A DNA stretch of 64,000 nucleotides from Lysobacter sp. yr284 (GTDB taxonomy: Bacteria; Pseudomonadota; Gammaproteobacteria; Xanthomonadales; Xanthomonadaceae). The stretch is taken from the NCBI RefSeq assembly GCF_900107375.1, contig NZ_FNPT01000001.1, positions 1 to 64,000 on the forward strand. The letters are read 5' to 3'. This document shows positions 31,218-41,966 of this stretch, piece by piece (position 1 is the first letter of the stretch; the number at the start of each line of letters is the position of its first letter). The position numbers were made by a program, and so were the translations under genes. The notes beneath the pieces were generated by a model, which saw only the letters and a program-made list of their open reading frames with translations, was not told the origin of the DNA and made no database searches.

Positions 31218-31257
31218 CGCGAACTATGCGGCGCGGTCGCGCGCCGCATAGTTCGCG
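31218..31257. repeat. Perfect 18-bp inverted repeat with 4-nt loop
   Basis: Left arm 31218-31235 (CGCGAACTATGCGGCGCG), loop GTCG, right arm 31240-31257. All 18 base pairs are perfect. It lies in the 296-bp region between the divergent haemolysin III and DUF3011 genes, so it is upstream of both. It lacks a T tract and is not an ordinary terminator. It may be a protein-binding site or a mobile palindromic element. Confidence 0.9.
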
Positions 31258-31439
31258 ATGCGCGTTAATCGCAGGCTCACACGACCGCGACGCGCACGCG
31301 ACAAGGTTCGCGCAAGCATCGGGGCGCATCATGGCCCGGCCCACGCGGCCGTCGCGTCGCGGCGATCCGCGCGCCATCGGTATCGGACCGGGCCGAAGCG
31401 GCTCGCGTTCGTCCACGAACCCCCACAAGGAGAACCCCC

Positions 31440-31964
31440 ATGTACGTACGCATCGCTTCCGGCCTGGCCCTGGCCGCCGGACTCGCCCTGTGGGCGAGCG
31501 CCGAAGCCGCGCCGCAATACAACGACTACGGCGGCGGCAACACCATCCGCTGCGAATCCGACGGCGGCCGCCAACAGTACTGCGATGCCGACACCCGCGG
31601 CGGCGTGCGCCTGAATCGCCAGCTGTCGAAATCCTCGTGCATCCAGGGCCGCAGCTGGGGCTACGACCGCCGCGGCGTGTGGGTGTCGCAAGGCTGCCGC
31701 GCCGATTTCGAGATCGGCCGCGGCGGGCACGGCGGCGGCGCCTGGGGCGATCGCGATCGCGGCCGCGGCGGCGGCGGCGGGCAAGTCCTCACCTGCGATT
31801 CCAACAAGGATCGCCAGAACCGTTGCAACGCCAGCGTGCGCCGCGGCGCGCGGCTGATCCGGCAGAACTCCAACTCGCCGTGCATCGAAGGACAGAGCTG
31901 GGGCTGGGATCGCAACGGCGTGTGGGTCAGCAACGGCTGCCGCGGGCAGTTCCAGATCGATTGA
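31440..31964 (+). CDS. Secreted DUF3011 protein with two repeats
   Basis: A 174-residue protein with a cleavable signal peptide (cut near AEA-AP, about residue 23). Two copies of the DUF3011 module follow, around 37-92 and 115-174. Each has a C(E/D)S start, three further cysteines, a (R/I)RQ(L/N)S core and WG(Y/W)D..GVWVS.GCR near its end. The modules are joined by a Gly/Arg-rich linker (RGGHGGGAWGDRDRGRGGGGG). The paired cysteines suggest disulfides in the periplasm or outside the cell. The function of DUF3011 is unknown. A clear ribosome-binding site (AAGGAGAA) lies 6 nt before the ATG. Confidence 0.85.
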   Translation: MYVRIASGLALAAGLALWASAEAAPQYNDYGGGNTIRCESDGGRQQYCDADTRGGVRLNRQLSKSSCIQGRSWGYDRRGVWVSQGCRADFEIGRGGHGGGAWGDRDRGRGGGGGQVLTCDSNKDRQNRCNASVRRGARLIRQNSNSPCIEGQSWGWDRNGVWVSNGCRGQFQID

Positions 31965-32010
31965 GCCGCGGCAGACACCAGGACTGACGGGGCAGCCTAT
32001 TTCAGCTACC

Positions 32011-32718
32011 GTGCTTGCCAGCGATGCCGCATCATCAGGCGAGGGCAGGCGATTGGCAGCTTCCAACAGAACAACCGCAGAAAGCCCGTCGTCCGGGCTT
32101 CCTGCGCCTGAGCGCGCCGCGCGCCAACCCGTCTTCCAGCAGGTGCTCGGCGAGGATTGGCACCGTCTCGGCGAGGTCATCAGGCGCCATTACTTCCTGC
32201 GCGGCTTCAGCGACGACTACACCTGCGTCAAGGGCACCATGCAGGAGGTTTGGCACAGCGCGATCGCCAAGTGCCTGATCCCGTTCGCGCGGATATTCGG
32301 TGCGCTGGTCCCTTATCGCGGGACGGACGTGCCGATCGAGGTCCACTACAACGCCAGGCCCGACGATGGCACGGTCCACTGGGACCGCGTGTTCCATTTC
32401 GCCGGGCGCCCGCCGTTCCATTTTCTCTCCCACATGGAACATGTCGGCGGCAACGACGTGATCGAGTTCATCCGTTTCGGAGTGGGGATGCGGCTGAAGG
32501 TGACCGCCGAGGACGGTGCGCTCGTGTTCCGCGACGCGGGCTATGTCTGGCGGATGTTCGGTGCCGATGTGCCTTTGCCGCTGGGGCTGCTGCTCGGCCG
32601 CGCGTATATCGAGGAGCGGCCGGTGGATGCCGGGCACTTCAGCATGCGCATGACCCTGACTCATCCGCTGCTCGGCGAGTTGTTCCGCTATCGCGGCCGT
32701 TTTTCGCTCAACGACTGA
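32011..32718 (+). CDS. DUF4166-like conserved protein
   Basis: Up to 235 residues. The core from about residue 42 to the end (FQQVLGEDWHRL, YRGTDVPIEVHY, DDGTVHWDRVFHF, SHMEHVGGNDVIEFIRFGVG, ALVFRDAGYVWR) resembles the DUF4166 family from memory. No signal peptide or metal motif is evident and no function is known. The start is uncertain. GTG 32011 has no ribosome-binding site, whereas TTG 32053 has GAGGG 8 nt upstream and would give 221 residues. There is no in-frame ATG before residue 70. Confidence 0.7.
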   Translation: MLASDAASSGEGRRLAASNRTTAESPSSGLPAPERAARQPVFQQVLGEDWHRLGEVIRRHYFLRGFSDDYTCVKGTMQEVWHSAIAKCLIPFARIFGALVPYRGTDVPIEVHYNARPDDGTVHWDRVFHFAGRPPFHFLSHMEHVGGNDVIEFIRFGVGMRLKVTAEDGALVFRDAGYVWRMFGADVPLPLGLLLGRAYIEERPVDAGHFSMRMTLTHPLLGELFRYRGRFSLND

Positions 32719-32749
32719 TCCTGCTGGCTATCGGCCGCGTCCCATCGCG

Positions 32750-33214
32750 TCATACAGGCGATGTGTCAGTAGTGCTCCGCCAAACCATGGCGACCAGCCA
32801 GAAAGAAAACAGCTGAATGGTCTCGGCCACGACGGCATCGCACTGCACCCGGGCCTTGCGGGTAAGCGGGTGCTCCGGCTCGATGGTGCCGACCACCGCG
32901 TCCCCGAGGAGCAGGTGGTAGTCCCGGACCAACAAGGTCTGAGGCTTGAGCAGCAAGGCTTGCCCAGAGCAGGTCAGGTCGAACGAGCGCCCCAGCAGGC
33001 TGCGCCTCTTCGCGACGGCAACGACGTTTCCCTCGCGCTCAAGCGTCCAGCTCGCATTGACCCAACCTTCTTTTCGAATCTCGAGCCTCGCGCCTTCGAT
33101 TGCGATGGCGCCTTGATCCGATAGCGGCCCGAATGTCAGCTCGGCAGCGCCCAGCGCAAGGCCGGACACCGAGTAATTCCACGAGAAGACCGAGTGCGGC
33201 GTGCATTCCAGCAT
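32750..33214 (-). CDS. Conserved hypothetical protein
   Basis: A 154-residue protein I cannot assign to a named family. It begins with FSWNYSVSG. The middle looks beta-rich (ARLEIRKEGWVNASWTLER, RSFDLTCSGQALLLK, RDYHLLLGDAVVGTI). It then has the motif EPEHPLTRKARVQ and ends in a hydrophobic helix (IQLFSFWLVAMVWR). I recall this pattern from uncharacterised bacterial proteins, possibly with a tubby/LURP-one-like barrel. It converges with the DUF4166-like gene, 31 nt apart. Confidence 0.65.
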   Translation of the reverse strand: MLECTPHSVFSWNYSVSGLALGAAELTFGPLSDQGAIAIEGARLEIRKEGWVNASWTLEREGNVVAVAKRRSLLGRSFDLTCSGQALLLKPQTLLVRDYHLLLGDAVVGTIEPEHPLTRKARVQCDAVVAETIQLFSFWLVAMVWRSTTDTSPV

Positions 33215-33517
33215 CGGTATCGACCTTGGCGTTGCGGGGCGACCAGACTATCTGTTCGGGAGACGGGTCGAAAGCGCGATGGTCGCGCGGAGACGATCGC
33301 CTCGCTGCATCCGGGTTGCGTGGACAATGGCGGCGCGCGCCCTGAGCTGTACGGCGACACATCGTCTTCGCTCTACACCCGCGTGCGTGCCTGGTCCGAA
33401 CAGGGCAGGGGGCAGGACTCCTGGCAGGGGATGGCTGACCGGGACCACGCCTCCCCCGCAAACTGCTTTTTGAGAGGCAACAGTGATGCGCTACGCTTCC
33501 CCGCACAGGGGGAAGGT
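33215..33517. other. Divergent intergenic region, nothing recognised
   Basis: About 300 bp between divergent genes. It must hold both promoters, but I see no convincing operator, terminator or RNA motif. Open frames across it show no family resemblance. Confidence 0.5.
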
Positions 33518-33988
33518 ATGAAGCCAGGGATTGCGATGCTGCTGCTGTTGTTCTCGCTGCAGGCGAGCGGGCAGGCGGTTTACAAGTGCGTAGGGAAGGG
33601 CGGGGCCGTCTCGTATCAGAGCGAGCTGTGCGACAACGGCAGGCCCACTAAGGCCTGGGCGGCCACGCCAGAGCCGGAGCCGACTGACGCGCAGCTGCGG
33701 GCACGCTTGCTCGCACAGGAGCGTGCGCAGGCCGAATCGCGGGAGCTTGCTGCCAGGGCTGGGCGTGCGCCTGGGGTGTCTAGCGCTCGTTCTGGCGCGG
33801 CCCAGGGTGCGGCTATACCCATCGGCGGCAGTGCGTGCGCGGAAGCGCGTGCGAAGCGGGATGCTTGGCTTCGGAGCGACCTGGGCTTTAGCGCCGGCGT
33901 CGACACTCGGCGATCTTGGGATGACTTCGTCTGGAACGCCTGCACAGGTGCGGGGCTATCCATCGGCGGCATGCAGCCCGCTCCCTAG
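33518..33988 (+). CDS. Secreted DUF4124-like protein
   Basis: A 156-residue exported protein. The signal peptide (MKPGIAMLLLLFSLQASGQA) is followed at once by VYKCVGKGGAVSYQSELC, which matches the start of DUF4124 domains (Y.C....G...YQ...C). The middle is a charged coiled-coil-like stretch (about 55-90). The C-terminal part has one more cysteine pair (SACAEARAKRD and WNACTGAG). Function is unknown. ATG 33518 is preceded by a strong ribosome-binding site (GGGGGAAGG) and starts a proper signal peptide, so the longer upstream frame is rejected. Confidence 0.75.
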   Translation: MKPGIAMLLLLFSLQASGQAVYKCVGKGGAVSYQSELCDNGRPTKAWAATPEPEPTDAQLRARLLAQERAQAESRELAARAGRAPGVSSARSGAAQGAAIPIGGSACAEARAKRDAWLRSDLGFSAGVDTRRSWDDFVWNACTGAGLSIGGMQPAP

Positions 33989-33998
33989 ATAAATTTCG

Positions 33999-34014
33999 CA
34001 TAATGTGTATTATG
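33999..34014. promoter_or_regulatory. Dyad CATAAT-N4-ATTATG in AT-rich promoter-like island
   Basis: A stretch of roughly 45 bp (33989-34035) is strikingly AT-rich for this genome. It contains a perfect 6+4+6 inverted repeat. It lies 64 bp upstream of the small gene at 34078 and contains several TATTAT/TATGTT hexamers usable as -10 elements. A role as operator is inferred. Confidence 0.4.
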
Positions 34015-34077
34015 TTATTGTACGTAGCATTGCCAACACGGCTCATCCGCCCACCAACCCTCAGACATCGTTTCCCC

Positions 34078-34344
34078 ATGGACCTCTCCAACTCGAAAAT
34101 CGATCTCACCGGCGACTGGCTCGGCTGGCGCCAACGCGGGCGCTGGCTCATATCCGACGACGGACAACGCATCACCATCGGGCGTCTGCGCGGCCTGCTA
34201 TGGCGCGAGCAAATGGAACTCTACCGGCAAGGTTTCGCCTCGCGCCGCAAGGCCGAACAGGCCAAGAGCCGACGGGCCTTTCCGGTCAAGGTCGTCGTGG
34301 TCGACCTCGCCGACTATCGCTGCAACGGCCTGGCGGCTTCGTAA
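34078..34344 (+). CDS. Small hypothetical protein, possibly phage-related (DUF3653-like)
   Basis: An 88-residue basic protein. The pattern GDWLGWRQRGRWLISDDGQRI..GRLRGL loosely resembles DUF3653 proteins of Xanthomonadaceae prophages (W.GW ... tPeG ... dLr.L). That match is by eye only. A lysine/arginine-rich helix (RRKAEQAKSRR) follows. The ATG at 34078 was chosen because the longer frame from 34003 would run through the AT-rich promoter island. No partner genes are evident. Confidence 0.5.
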   Translation: MDLSNSKIDLTGDWLGWRQRGRWLISDDGQRITIGRLRGLLWREQMELYRQGFASRRKAEQAKSRRAFPVKVVVVDLADYRCNGLAAS

Positions 34345-34592
34345 TCGCCTGACTCGCAGCAAGCATCCGCCTGCTTGAAATCTGGCCGTTACGACCGCCG
34401 CCAGCGCCCCAGAATTCGCGCTGGCGGGCCTGCCCGTACACGCCGGTGCCGGCGGCCCCAACCGTAAGGTTCCCGAAAGGTACGACGGCGGCCTCGTCGC
34501 CCAGTCTGGGCGCAACCGCCGGTCAGGACGACACCGGCGAGCGGCCCGCCGGACGTGCGGGCGAGCGTCGTCAGCTCAACGAGGATCTCATC

Positions 34593-34817
34593 ATGGCCAG
34601 CATCGATTACGCCGGTTACGGCGTGTGGAACAACACCAACGACGTCACCAGCAAGGTCCGCCAGCAGTACAACGCCGGCCAGCGCACCTTCATCGCCAAC
34701 AACGGCGATTACGGCGATCCGTCGCCGGGCGATCGCAAGTACCTGTACATCGTCTGGAACGGCTCCGACAGCGGCGTGGTCGGCGAGGACGACAGCCGCG
34801 GCATCACCGTGCCGTAA
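34593..34817 (+). CDS. Small acidic protein, crystallin/DUF3395-like pattern
   Basis: A 74-residue protein with no signal peptide. Its spacing (IDYAGYG...NDVTSKVRQQYNAGQ..FIANNGDYGDPSPGDRKYLYIVW) recalls a small beta-rich module, as at the C-terminus of DnaJC11 (DUF3395), in which DVT..V and GDP.PG..K are conserved. The resemblance is from memory and unproven. GAGGA stands 7 nt before the ATG. It stands alone, and its function is unknown. Confidence 0.55.
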   Translation: MASIDYAGYGVWNNTNDVTSKVRQQYNAGQRTFIANNGDYGDPSPGDRKYLYIVWNGSDSGVVGEDDSRGITVP

Positions 34818-35164
34818 GCGAAGGGTTCGTCGCTGCCGATTTCGCATAACGCGAAGATCACGGGATCTCACGGGCGTCGGTCGGCATGACCGGCGCCTGT
34901 GCGCGTCTGGCTTTCCGTCGCTTCTGTCCTCGCAGCCGCCATGGCTTACAGGAGCGCGTAACGGACATCCTGCAGGACGCTTGCGCGCCTCCATGCGTAC
35001 GTCCCGGCGCGACTGAGGCGTGATTCCCTCAAGGCCGCGGCAGAGCGAATAGCGACAGCATCAATGTGTCGAACCTGTTTCGACGACGAAACACCGCGAT
35101 CCGGTTCGCCATCGCCGGATATGCGCAGCGATGCTGCTCGCCCCGCCCCGCTCGACACCAAGCC
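34818..35164. other. Intergenic region, nothing recognised
   Basis: About 350 bp downstream of both flanking genes (convergent). I see no strong hairpin with a T tract and no recognisable small gene. Confidence 0.5.
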
Positions 35165-35965
35165 TCAGGCATCCAGCGTCGCTCCGCCGTCCACGCGCAG
35201 GTCGTGCAAGGTGATGTGGCGCGCACGATCCGACAGCAGGAAGCAGACCGCCTCGGCGATGTCGTCGGGCTCGGCGATGCGTCCGAGCGGAATGCCGATG
35301 CGGAAGCGCTCGCCGTCGCCGCGCAGGATGCGCTGGCGCGCCGCGTCGTCGGCAGCGAACGCGCGCTGCATGGCGGTGTCGGTGGAACCGGGCGAGACGA
35401 TGTTGCAACGCACGCCGCACGGCGCGAGTTCCAGCGCCAGGCAACGCAGGTACTGAGTCGCGGCCGCTTTCGAGGCGGCGTAGGCCGACATGCCGGTGCG
35501 CGGCGCGGCGGCCGCGTTCGAGCCGACCGCGACGATGCTGCCGCCGCGGCGCTCGCGCATGCGCACGGCGACGGCGCGGGTGGTGACGAACACGCCGCGT
35601 GCGTTGACCGCCATGCATGCGTCCCAGTCGTCGGGATCCAGTTCGACCGCCGCGCCGACGCGCAGGATGCCGGCGACATGCGCCAGGTGCGCGATCGGCC
35701 CCAGTTCGTCCTCGATCCGCGCCACCGCCGCCTCGACCGCAGCGACATCGGCGACATCGCAGGCCTGCGCCAGCACCTGCGCCGCCTGCCCGCGCAGCGC
35801 CTGCGCCGTCGCCTGCAACCGCGCCTGGTCGCGATCCAGCAACGCCAGGCGCGCGCCCTCCCCCGCCAGCCGCGCCGCCGTCGCCGCGCCGATCCCCTGC
35901 GCCGCGCCGACCACCACCGCCACCCGCCCGGCGAACTCCCCTGCCCCGCTCTGCGATACGTTCAT
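35165..35965 (-). CDS. entA: 2,3-dihydro-2,3-dihydroxybenzoate dehydrogenase
   Basis: A 266-residue short-chain dehydrogenase that oxidises 2,3-dihydro-2,3-dihydroxybenzoate to 2,3-dihydroxybenzoate (DHB) with NAD. It has the Rossmann motif [13 protein letters not shown] near the start, [19 protein letters not shown] containing catalytic Ser/Tyr/Lys, and the C-terminal VDGGATLDA. The length and this YAASKAA context fit EntA/DhbA/VibA. It is the last gene of the six-gene catecholate operon. Its ATG overlaps the stop of the ferric reductase gene (ATGA). Confidence 0.92.
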   Translation of the reverse strand: MNVSQSGAGEFAGRVAVVVGAAQGIGAATAARLAGEGARLALLDRDQARLQATAQALRGQAAQVLAQACDVADVAAVEAAVARIEDELGPIAHLAHVAGILRVGAAVELDPDDWDACMAVNARGVFVTTRAVAVRMRERRGGSIVAVGSNAAAAPRTGMSAYAASKAAATQYLRCLALELAPCGVRCNIVSPGSTDTAMQRAFAADDAARQRILRGDGERFRIGIPLGRIAEPDDIAEAVCFLLSDRARHITLHDLRVDGGATLDA

Positions 35966-36810
35966 GCCGGCGCATCCTGTAACGCGTCGGCCTGCGCTTC
36001 GAATTCGTCCATGATCCGATGGCGCTCGTCGTGATAGCGCTCCTCGTCCCAACGGTGCTTCCAATACGGCACCGCGTACATCATCGCGCGCGCCACCCCG
36101 CGCTCGCGGGCGAGAAAATCGCGGATCGCCACCACTTGCGCGCTCTCGCCGGCCAGGGTCGCCGACACCGTCTCGCCGTCGTGCCACGGCAGTTCGCGCA
36201 CCGCTTCCAGCAGCCGCCGGCTCGCGCCGGCCGGTGCGCCGTCGCGCGAGAACCAGCGCGCCTGCAAGCGCGGGTGGGTGGGCAAGGGCTGGATCTCGCC
36301 GGCATCGGGCGCTTCCAGCAAGGCATCGATGCGCGCCTGCGCCGGCAAGTGCGCGATCACCGCGCAGATCAGCGCGTAGCTGCTGGGATCGCCGACCAGC
36401 ACATGCCGCGCGGCCTCGGCGCGGAACAGCGCCGGCCCGCCGGGGCCGGCCACGCCGAGCGCGTCGCCCGGCCGCGCCGCGGCGGCCCAGCGCGAGGCGG
36501 GGCCGTCGTCGCCGTGCAGCACGATGTCGATGTCGAGTTCGCCCGCGGCCGGATCGATCCTCGCGACCGTGTAGGTGCGCACCGCCGGCCGTACCGCGCC
36601 GGGCGGCCACACCGGCCCGTGCTCGCCGAACGTCGGCAGCGCCGGCGCCTGCCCGGCCGCGGCCGGCAGCAACAGCTTGATGTGCGCGCCTTCGCTGCCG
36701 ACGGGGAAGCCGTCGAGTTCGGGCCCGCCGACGGTGATCCGGCGCATCTGCGCGGTGCGTTGGGCGATGCGCAGCACCCGCAGCAGCCGCGCGCGCGGAC
36801 GCGCGCTCAT
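35962..36810 (-). CDS. Siderophore-interacting protein / ferric-siderophore reductase (ViuB/YqjH family)
   Basis: A 282-residue cytoplasmic flavoprotein expected to reduce the imported ferric catecholate with NAD(P)H and so release iron. The FAD-binding domain carries RTYTVARID and VLHGDDGPASRWAAAARPGD. The C-terminal SIP domain has HVLVGDPSSYALICAV and ends with YWKHRWDEERYHDE. It lies inside the biosynthetic operon and overlaps both neighbours by ATGA, which links iron release to siderophore production. No receptor or periplasmic uptake gene is in the window. Confidence 0.9.
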   Translation of the reverse strand: MSARPRARLLRVLRIAQRTAQMRRITVGGPELDGFPVGSEGAHIKLLLPAAAGQAPALPTFGEHGPVWPPGAVRPAVRTYTVARIDPAAGELDIDIVLHGDDGPASRWAAAARPGDALGVAGPGGPALFRAEAARHVLVGDPSSYALICAVIAHLPAQARIDALLEAPDAGEIQPLPTHPRLQARWFSRDGAPAGASRRLLEAVRELPWHDGETVSATLAGESAQVVAIRDFLARERGVARAMMYAVPYWKHRWDEERYHDERHRIMDEFEAQADALQDAPA

Positions 36811-38138
36811 GCGGCCTCGCGCGCGAGCGCGCCGTGCAGCTCGTCCAGGCGCAAGCCGGGATCGGCCAGGGCCGCGCGCATCAGCGCGACCAGGGCGCGA
36901 TGGTGCGCGTCCAGCGTCGCCGCGTCGTAGGCCTGCGGATTGGCCTCGATGTCGAAGCGAACGCCATCGGCCAGCGGCGACACGGTCAGGTCCAGGTCCT
37001 CGACCGAGCCTACCGAGACCGGATGCGCGCGGCTGCGCAGGCCGTCGAACACGAAGCCGCGATCGAACGGCATCAGGTTGAGCACCGGCCCGTACAACTG
37101 TGCGTGGCTGTCGCCCAGGCCGAGGTCCTGGCGCAGCCATTCGTAGTTGTAGCGCTGGTGCGGGCGCAGTTCGCGCAATTCCGCGGCGACCGCGCGCGCC
37201 AGTTCGGCGAAGCTCCACTGTGCTTGCAGGCGCAGGCGCAGCGGCACCACGTTCATGCCCATGCACGGCACGCCCAGCGCCGCCGTGCCGAGCCGGTTCA
37301 TCACCAACAGCCCCAGCGACACCGTGTCGCTGCCGCTGCGCGCGCGCATCCAGGCGAACACCGCGGCGATCAGCCACGCCGACCAGTCCACGCCGAGCGC
37401 GCGCGCCGCCTGTTGCCAACGCTGGTGTTCGCCCGCCGGCAGTTGCAGGCGCGAAGAGCGCGCGCTGTCGCCGGGCGCGCACTTGGGCCCGAGCGTGACC
37501 GGCTCGGCGAGATCGCCGCAACGCTGCAGCCAGAACCCGCGGCTGTGCGCGAACTCGGGCAAGGCGCGATAGCGCGCCTCTTCGGCCACCACCGGCGCCA
37601 GCGACCAGTCGCGCGCCGCCGGCGCCGCGCGGCCGCCGGTCCGGGCCGAATACAGTTCGGCGACGCGGTGGATCAACAGCAAGTAGGCGAAACCGTCGAG
37701 CGCGATGTGATGCGCGCGCAGATACCACAGGTGACGCTGCGCGCCCAGGCGGATCAGCGCGGTCGCGAACAACGGGCGCCGGGCCAGGTCAGCCGGGCGC
37801 AGCAGGTCCTCGCGCATCCAGCGCCAGGCGCTGTCCCAGGGCGCGTCGCAGCCGGCATAGTCTTCGCGGCCGATCACCACGCTGCGCGATTCGCGCAGGC
37901 GCTGCACCACCTCGGCGCCCTCGCCTTCATAGCGCATGTGCAACGCATCGCAGGCCTGCAGGGTTTCGCGGATCGCCGCCTCCAGCGCCGCCTCGTCGAG
38001 CGGGCCTTCCAGTTCCACCGCCTCGGCGGTCCACAGCGCCGGACTGTCGGGGTCCAGTTGTTGCGCCGACCACATGCCCAGCTGCGGGCCGGTGAGCGGC
38101 AGCGAAATCGTGGCGTCGGCCGCCAGCCCGCCGGACAT
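36807..38138 (-). CDS. Free-standing condensation enzyme (VibH-like amide synthase)
   Basis: A 443-residue stand-alone NRPS condensation domain with no carrier or adenylation domain. The start LPLTGPQLGMWSAQQLDP matches the C1 motif. The active site is HHIALDG (143-149). Late motifs include MGMNVVPLRLR and RYNYEWLRQDLG, as in EntF/VibH-type C domains. VibH has about the same length and joins DHB, carried on VibB, to a free polyamine. By analogy this enzyme would transfer DHB from the adjacent EntB carrier to a soluble amine. The amine is unknown here. A catecholate called lysochelin is reported from Lysobacter enzymogenes with a related gene set. Its ATG shares one base with the entB stop. 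Confidence 0.88.
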   Translation of the reverse strand: MSGGLAADATISLPLTGPQLGMWSAQQLDPDSPALWTAEAVELEGPLDEAALEAAIRETLQACDALHMRYEGEGAEVVQRLRESRSVVIGREDYAGCDAPWDSAWRWMREDLLRPADLARRPLFATALIRLGAQRHLWYLRAHHIALDGFAYLLLIHRVAELYSARTGGRAAPAARDWSLAPVVAEEARYRALPEFAHSRGFWLQRCGDLAEPVTLGPKCAPGDSARSSRLQLPAGEHQRWQQAARALGVDWSAWLIAAVFAWMRARSGSDTVSLGLLVMNRLGTAALGVPCMGMNVVPLRLRLQAQWSFAELARAVAAELRELRPHQRYNYEWLRQDLGLGDSHAQLYGPVLNLMPFDRGFVFDGLRSRAHPVSVGSVEDLDLTVSPLADGVRFDIEANPQAYDAATLDAHHRALVALMRAALADPGLRLDELHGALAREAA

Positions 38139-39012
38139 CAGGCGGCCCGCCGTTGCTGGATCAATTCCCACCACTGCGCCACGCTGCCGCGCTCGGCCAG
38201 TTCGACCAGGCCGATGCGTTCTCCGCGCGCCGACCAGCGCTCCAGCAGCGTCATCATCCGGATCGAATCCAGCCCGGCTTCGAAGGGATTGTCGTCGGCG
38301 CCGATCTCGGCGAGCGGGCGCTCCATGATCAGCGCCAGTTCGGTGCGCAGCGCGGCCAGGCTCGCCGGCAGGCCGGCGCCGTCGGCCAGCGCCTGCGCGC
38401 AGTCGGCGCGGCCGAGCACCACGCCGCAGCGGCGCGAAACGTAATCCAGCGCCAGTTGGTGTTCTTCGGCGGAGAAATCCGCGAGCGCGTCGGCGACCAG
38501 GAACGGCTGGATGTCGTGCATGAAGGCATCGGCCACGGTCATCATGCAGCCGATATGGGCGTAGATGCCGCAAACGATGAGCTGGTCGCGGCCCTGCTCG
38601 CGCATGCGCTCGCGCAGGTCGCTGGAAACGAAGGCGCTGTAGCGCCATTTAGTCAGCACGGTGTCGTGCGCGCGCGGCGCGACCGGCGCGGCGACCGGCG
38701 CCAGCTGCGGCTGGGCGGTGATGCCCGGCCCCCACCATGGCTGCAGCAGGCCGCGCTGCTGCGCGCTCTGCACCGGCGGCTGGGCGGTATAGACTACCGG
38801 CACGCCGGCGTCGTCGCAGGCGTCGCGCAGCGCACGCACGTTCTCCAGCAACTGCGGCACCGGCGCCTGGGCCTGGTCGTAGAACGCCAGGAAATACTCC
38901 TGCAGGTCGTGGATCAGCAGCACCGCGCGCGCGGGCTCCGGGCGCCACTCCACCCGGTTGGACGGCCACTGCTGCGGACCGGGCATGGGATAGGCGGCGA
39001 TCTTGGGAATGG

Positions 39013-39016
<4 letters not shown>
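38138..39016 (-). CDS. entB: Isochorismatase with aryl carrier domain
   Basis: A 292-residue bifunctional protein. Residues about 1-215 are the isochorismatase, which makes 2,3-dihydro-2,3-DHB from isochorismate: [13 protein letters not shown] with the catalytic Asp, Lys in TKWRYSAF, and [17 protein letters not shown]. Residues about 218-292 are an aryl carrier domain with GLDSIRMM, phosphopantetheine on Ser 251. It receives DHB-AMP from EntE and presents DHB to the condensation enzyme. Its ATG overlaps the entE stop. Length agrees with EntB (about 285 residues). Confidence 0.94.
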
Positions 39017-40670
<1,654 letters not shown>

Positions 40671-40674
<4 letters not shown>

Positions 40675-41966
40675 GCCCTGCCCTGCGCTTCGGCCACGTG
40701 CGCCAGCCCCATCGCGCCGAGCATGGTGCGCAGCTTGGCCGTGGTCTCGGCCAGTTCGGCCTCCGGTTGCGAGCCGGCGACGATGCCGGCGCCGGCGAAC
40801 ACCGTCGCGCGGTCTTCCTCGACCAGGGCGCAGCGGATCGTCACCGCCCATTCGCCGTCGCCGTCGCTGTCGCACCAGCCGACCAGGCCGGTGAACAAGC
40901 CGCGGTCGTAGCCTTCCAGTTCGCGGATCGTGCGCCGCGCCGGTTCGGTCGGATAGCCGCACACCGCCGGCGTGGGATGCAGCGCCAGCGCCAGCCGCAG
41001 CGAACTGGTCGCCGGATCGCGCAGCACGCCGTCCACGCGCGTGGACAGGTGCCACATGGTCGGCGTGGCCAGCAGCGAAGGTGTCGCCGGCACCTGCAGT
41101 TCGCGGCAGAACGGGCGCAGCGCCGCGGCCACGTCCTCGATCACCAGCGCATGTTCGTGCAGGTCCTTGGCCGACTGCAGCAGGCCCTCGGCGCGGCGCC
41201 GGTCCTCGTGCGGATCGGCGCTGCGCGGGATCGAGCCGGCCAGCGGATTGGACACGATCCGCGCGCCGCGCTTGGACAGCAGCAATTCCGGGCTGGAGCC
41301 GATCAGGCAGGCGGCGGGGCCGCCGGCGCCGGCCAGGTCCATGGCGAAGGTGTACGCCGACGGCGCGCGCGCCAGCAACTGCGCGAGCAATTGCGTCACC
41401 TCGACCCGCGCATCGATGCGCAGGCTGCGCGACATCACCACCTTGCGCAGGCCGCCGTCGTGGATGCGTTGCAGCGAGCGCTCGACGTTGCGCTTGAACT
41501 GCGCCGGCGCCGGCACCGGCTCGACGTTCGGCGCGATCGCCAACGCGTCGCGCGCCTCGCCGCGCACGGCGCCGCGATGGCGCGCGCGCCCGGCCGCGAA
41601 CGCGGCCTGGGCCGGCACCCACAACCGCGCGGGTTGGCCGCCTTCGAACGGCACCGCGCCCAGCAACGGCAAGCGCCCGGCGTCGGCGGCGACCCGCGCC
41701 AGCAGGCGCTCGCTGGCGCCGGCGAGGTCGTCGTCGCTGGCGCGCGTCAGCGGCTCAAGCACGCCGCGCGCATGCAGTTGGGTGTGGCTGGAGGAGAACA
41801 GCGAATCGTGCGCGCGATAGCTCGACAGCAAGGCCGGCGCGGCGACTTCTTCGGCCGCTTCGTGGCCGGGCGCGCATGCCTCGAATCCAACCAGGCCCGA
41901 CTCGCCCGCGCCGGTTTCGCTCGCGGGAACAGGCGCCAGCAGCGCCGATTGGGATTCGTCGTTCAT
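40671..41966 (-). CDS. entC: Isochorismate synthase
   Basis: A 431-residue chorismate-binding enzyme that converts chorismate to isochorismate, the first step of DHB synthesis. Conserved segments include [63 protein letters not shown] and [11 protein letters not shown]. The first 40 residues are poorly conserved. ATG 41966 was chosen because it has GGAG 7 nt upstream; the longer frame is an arginine-rich extension. First gene of the operon, so its upstream region should hold the iron-responsive promoter, although I do not see a convincing Fur box. Confidence 0.92.
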
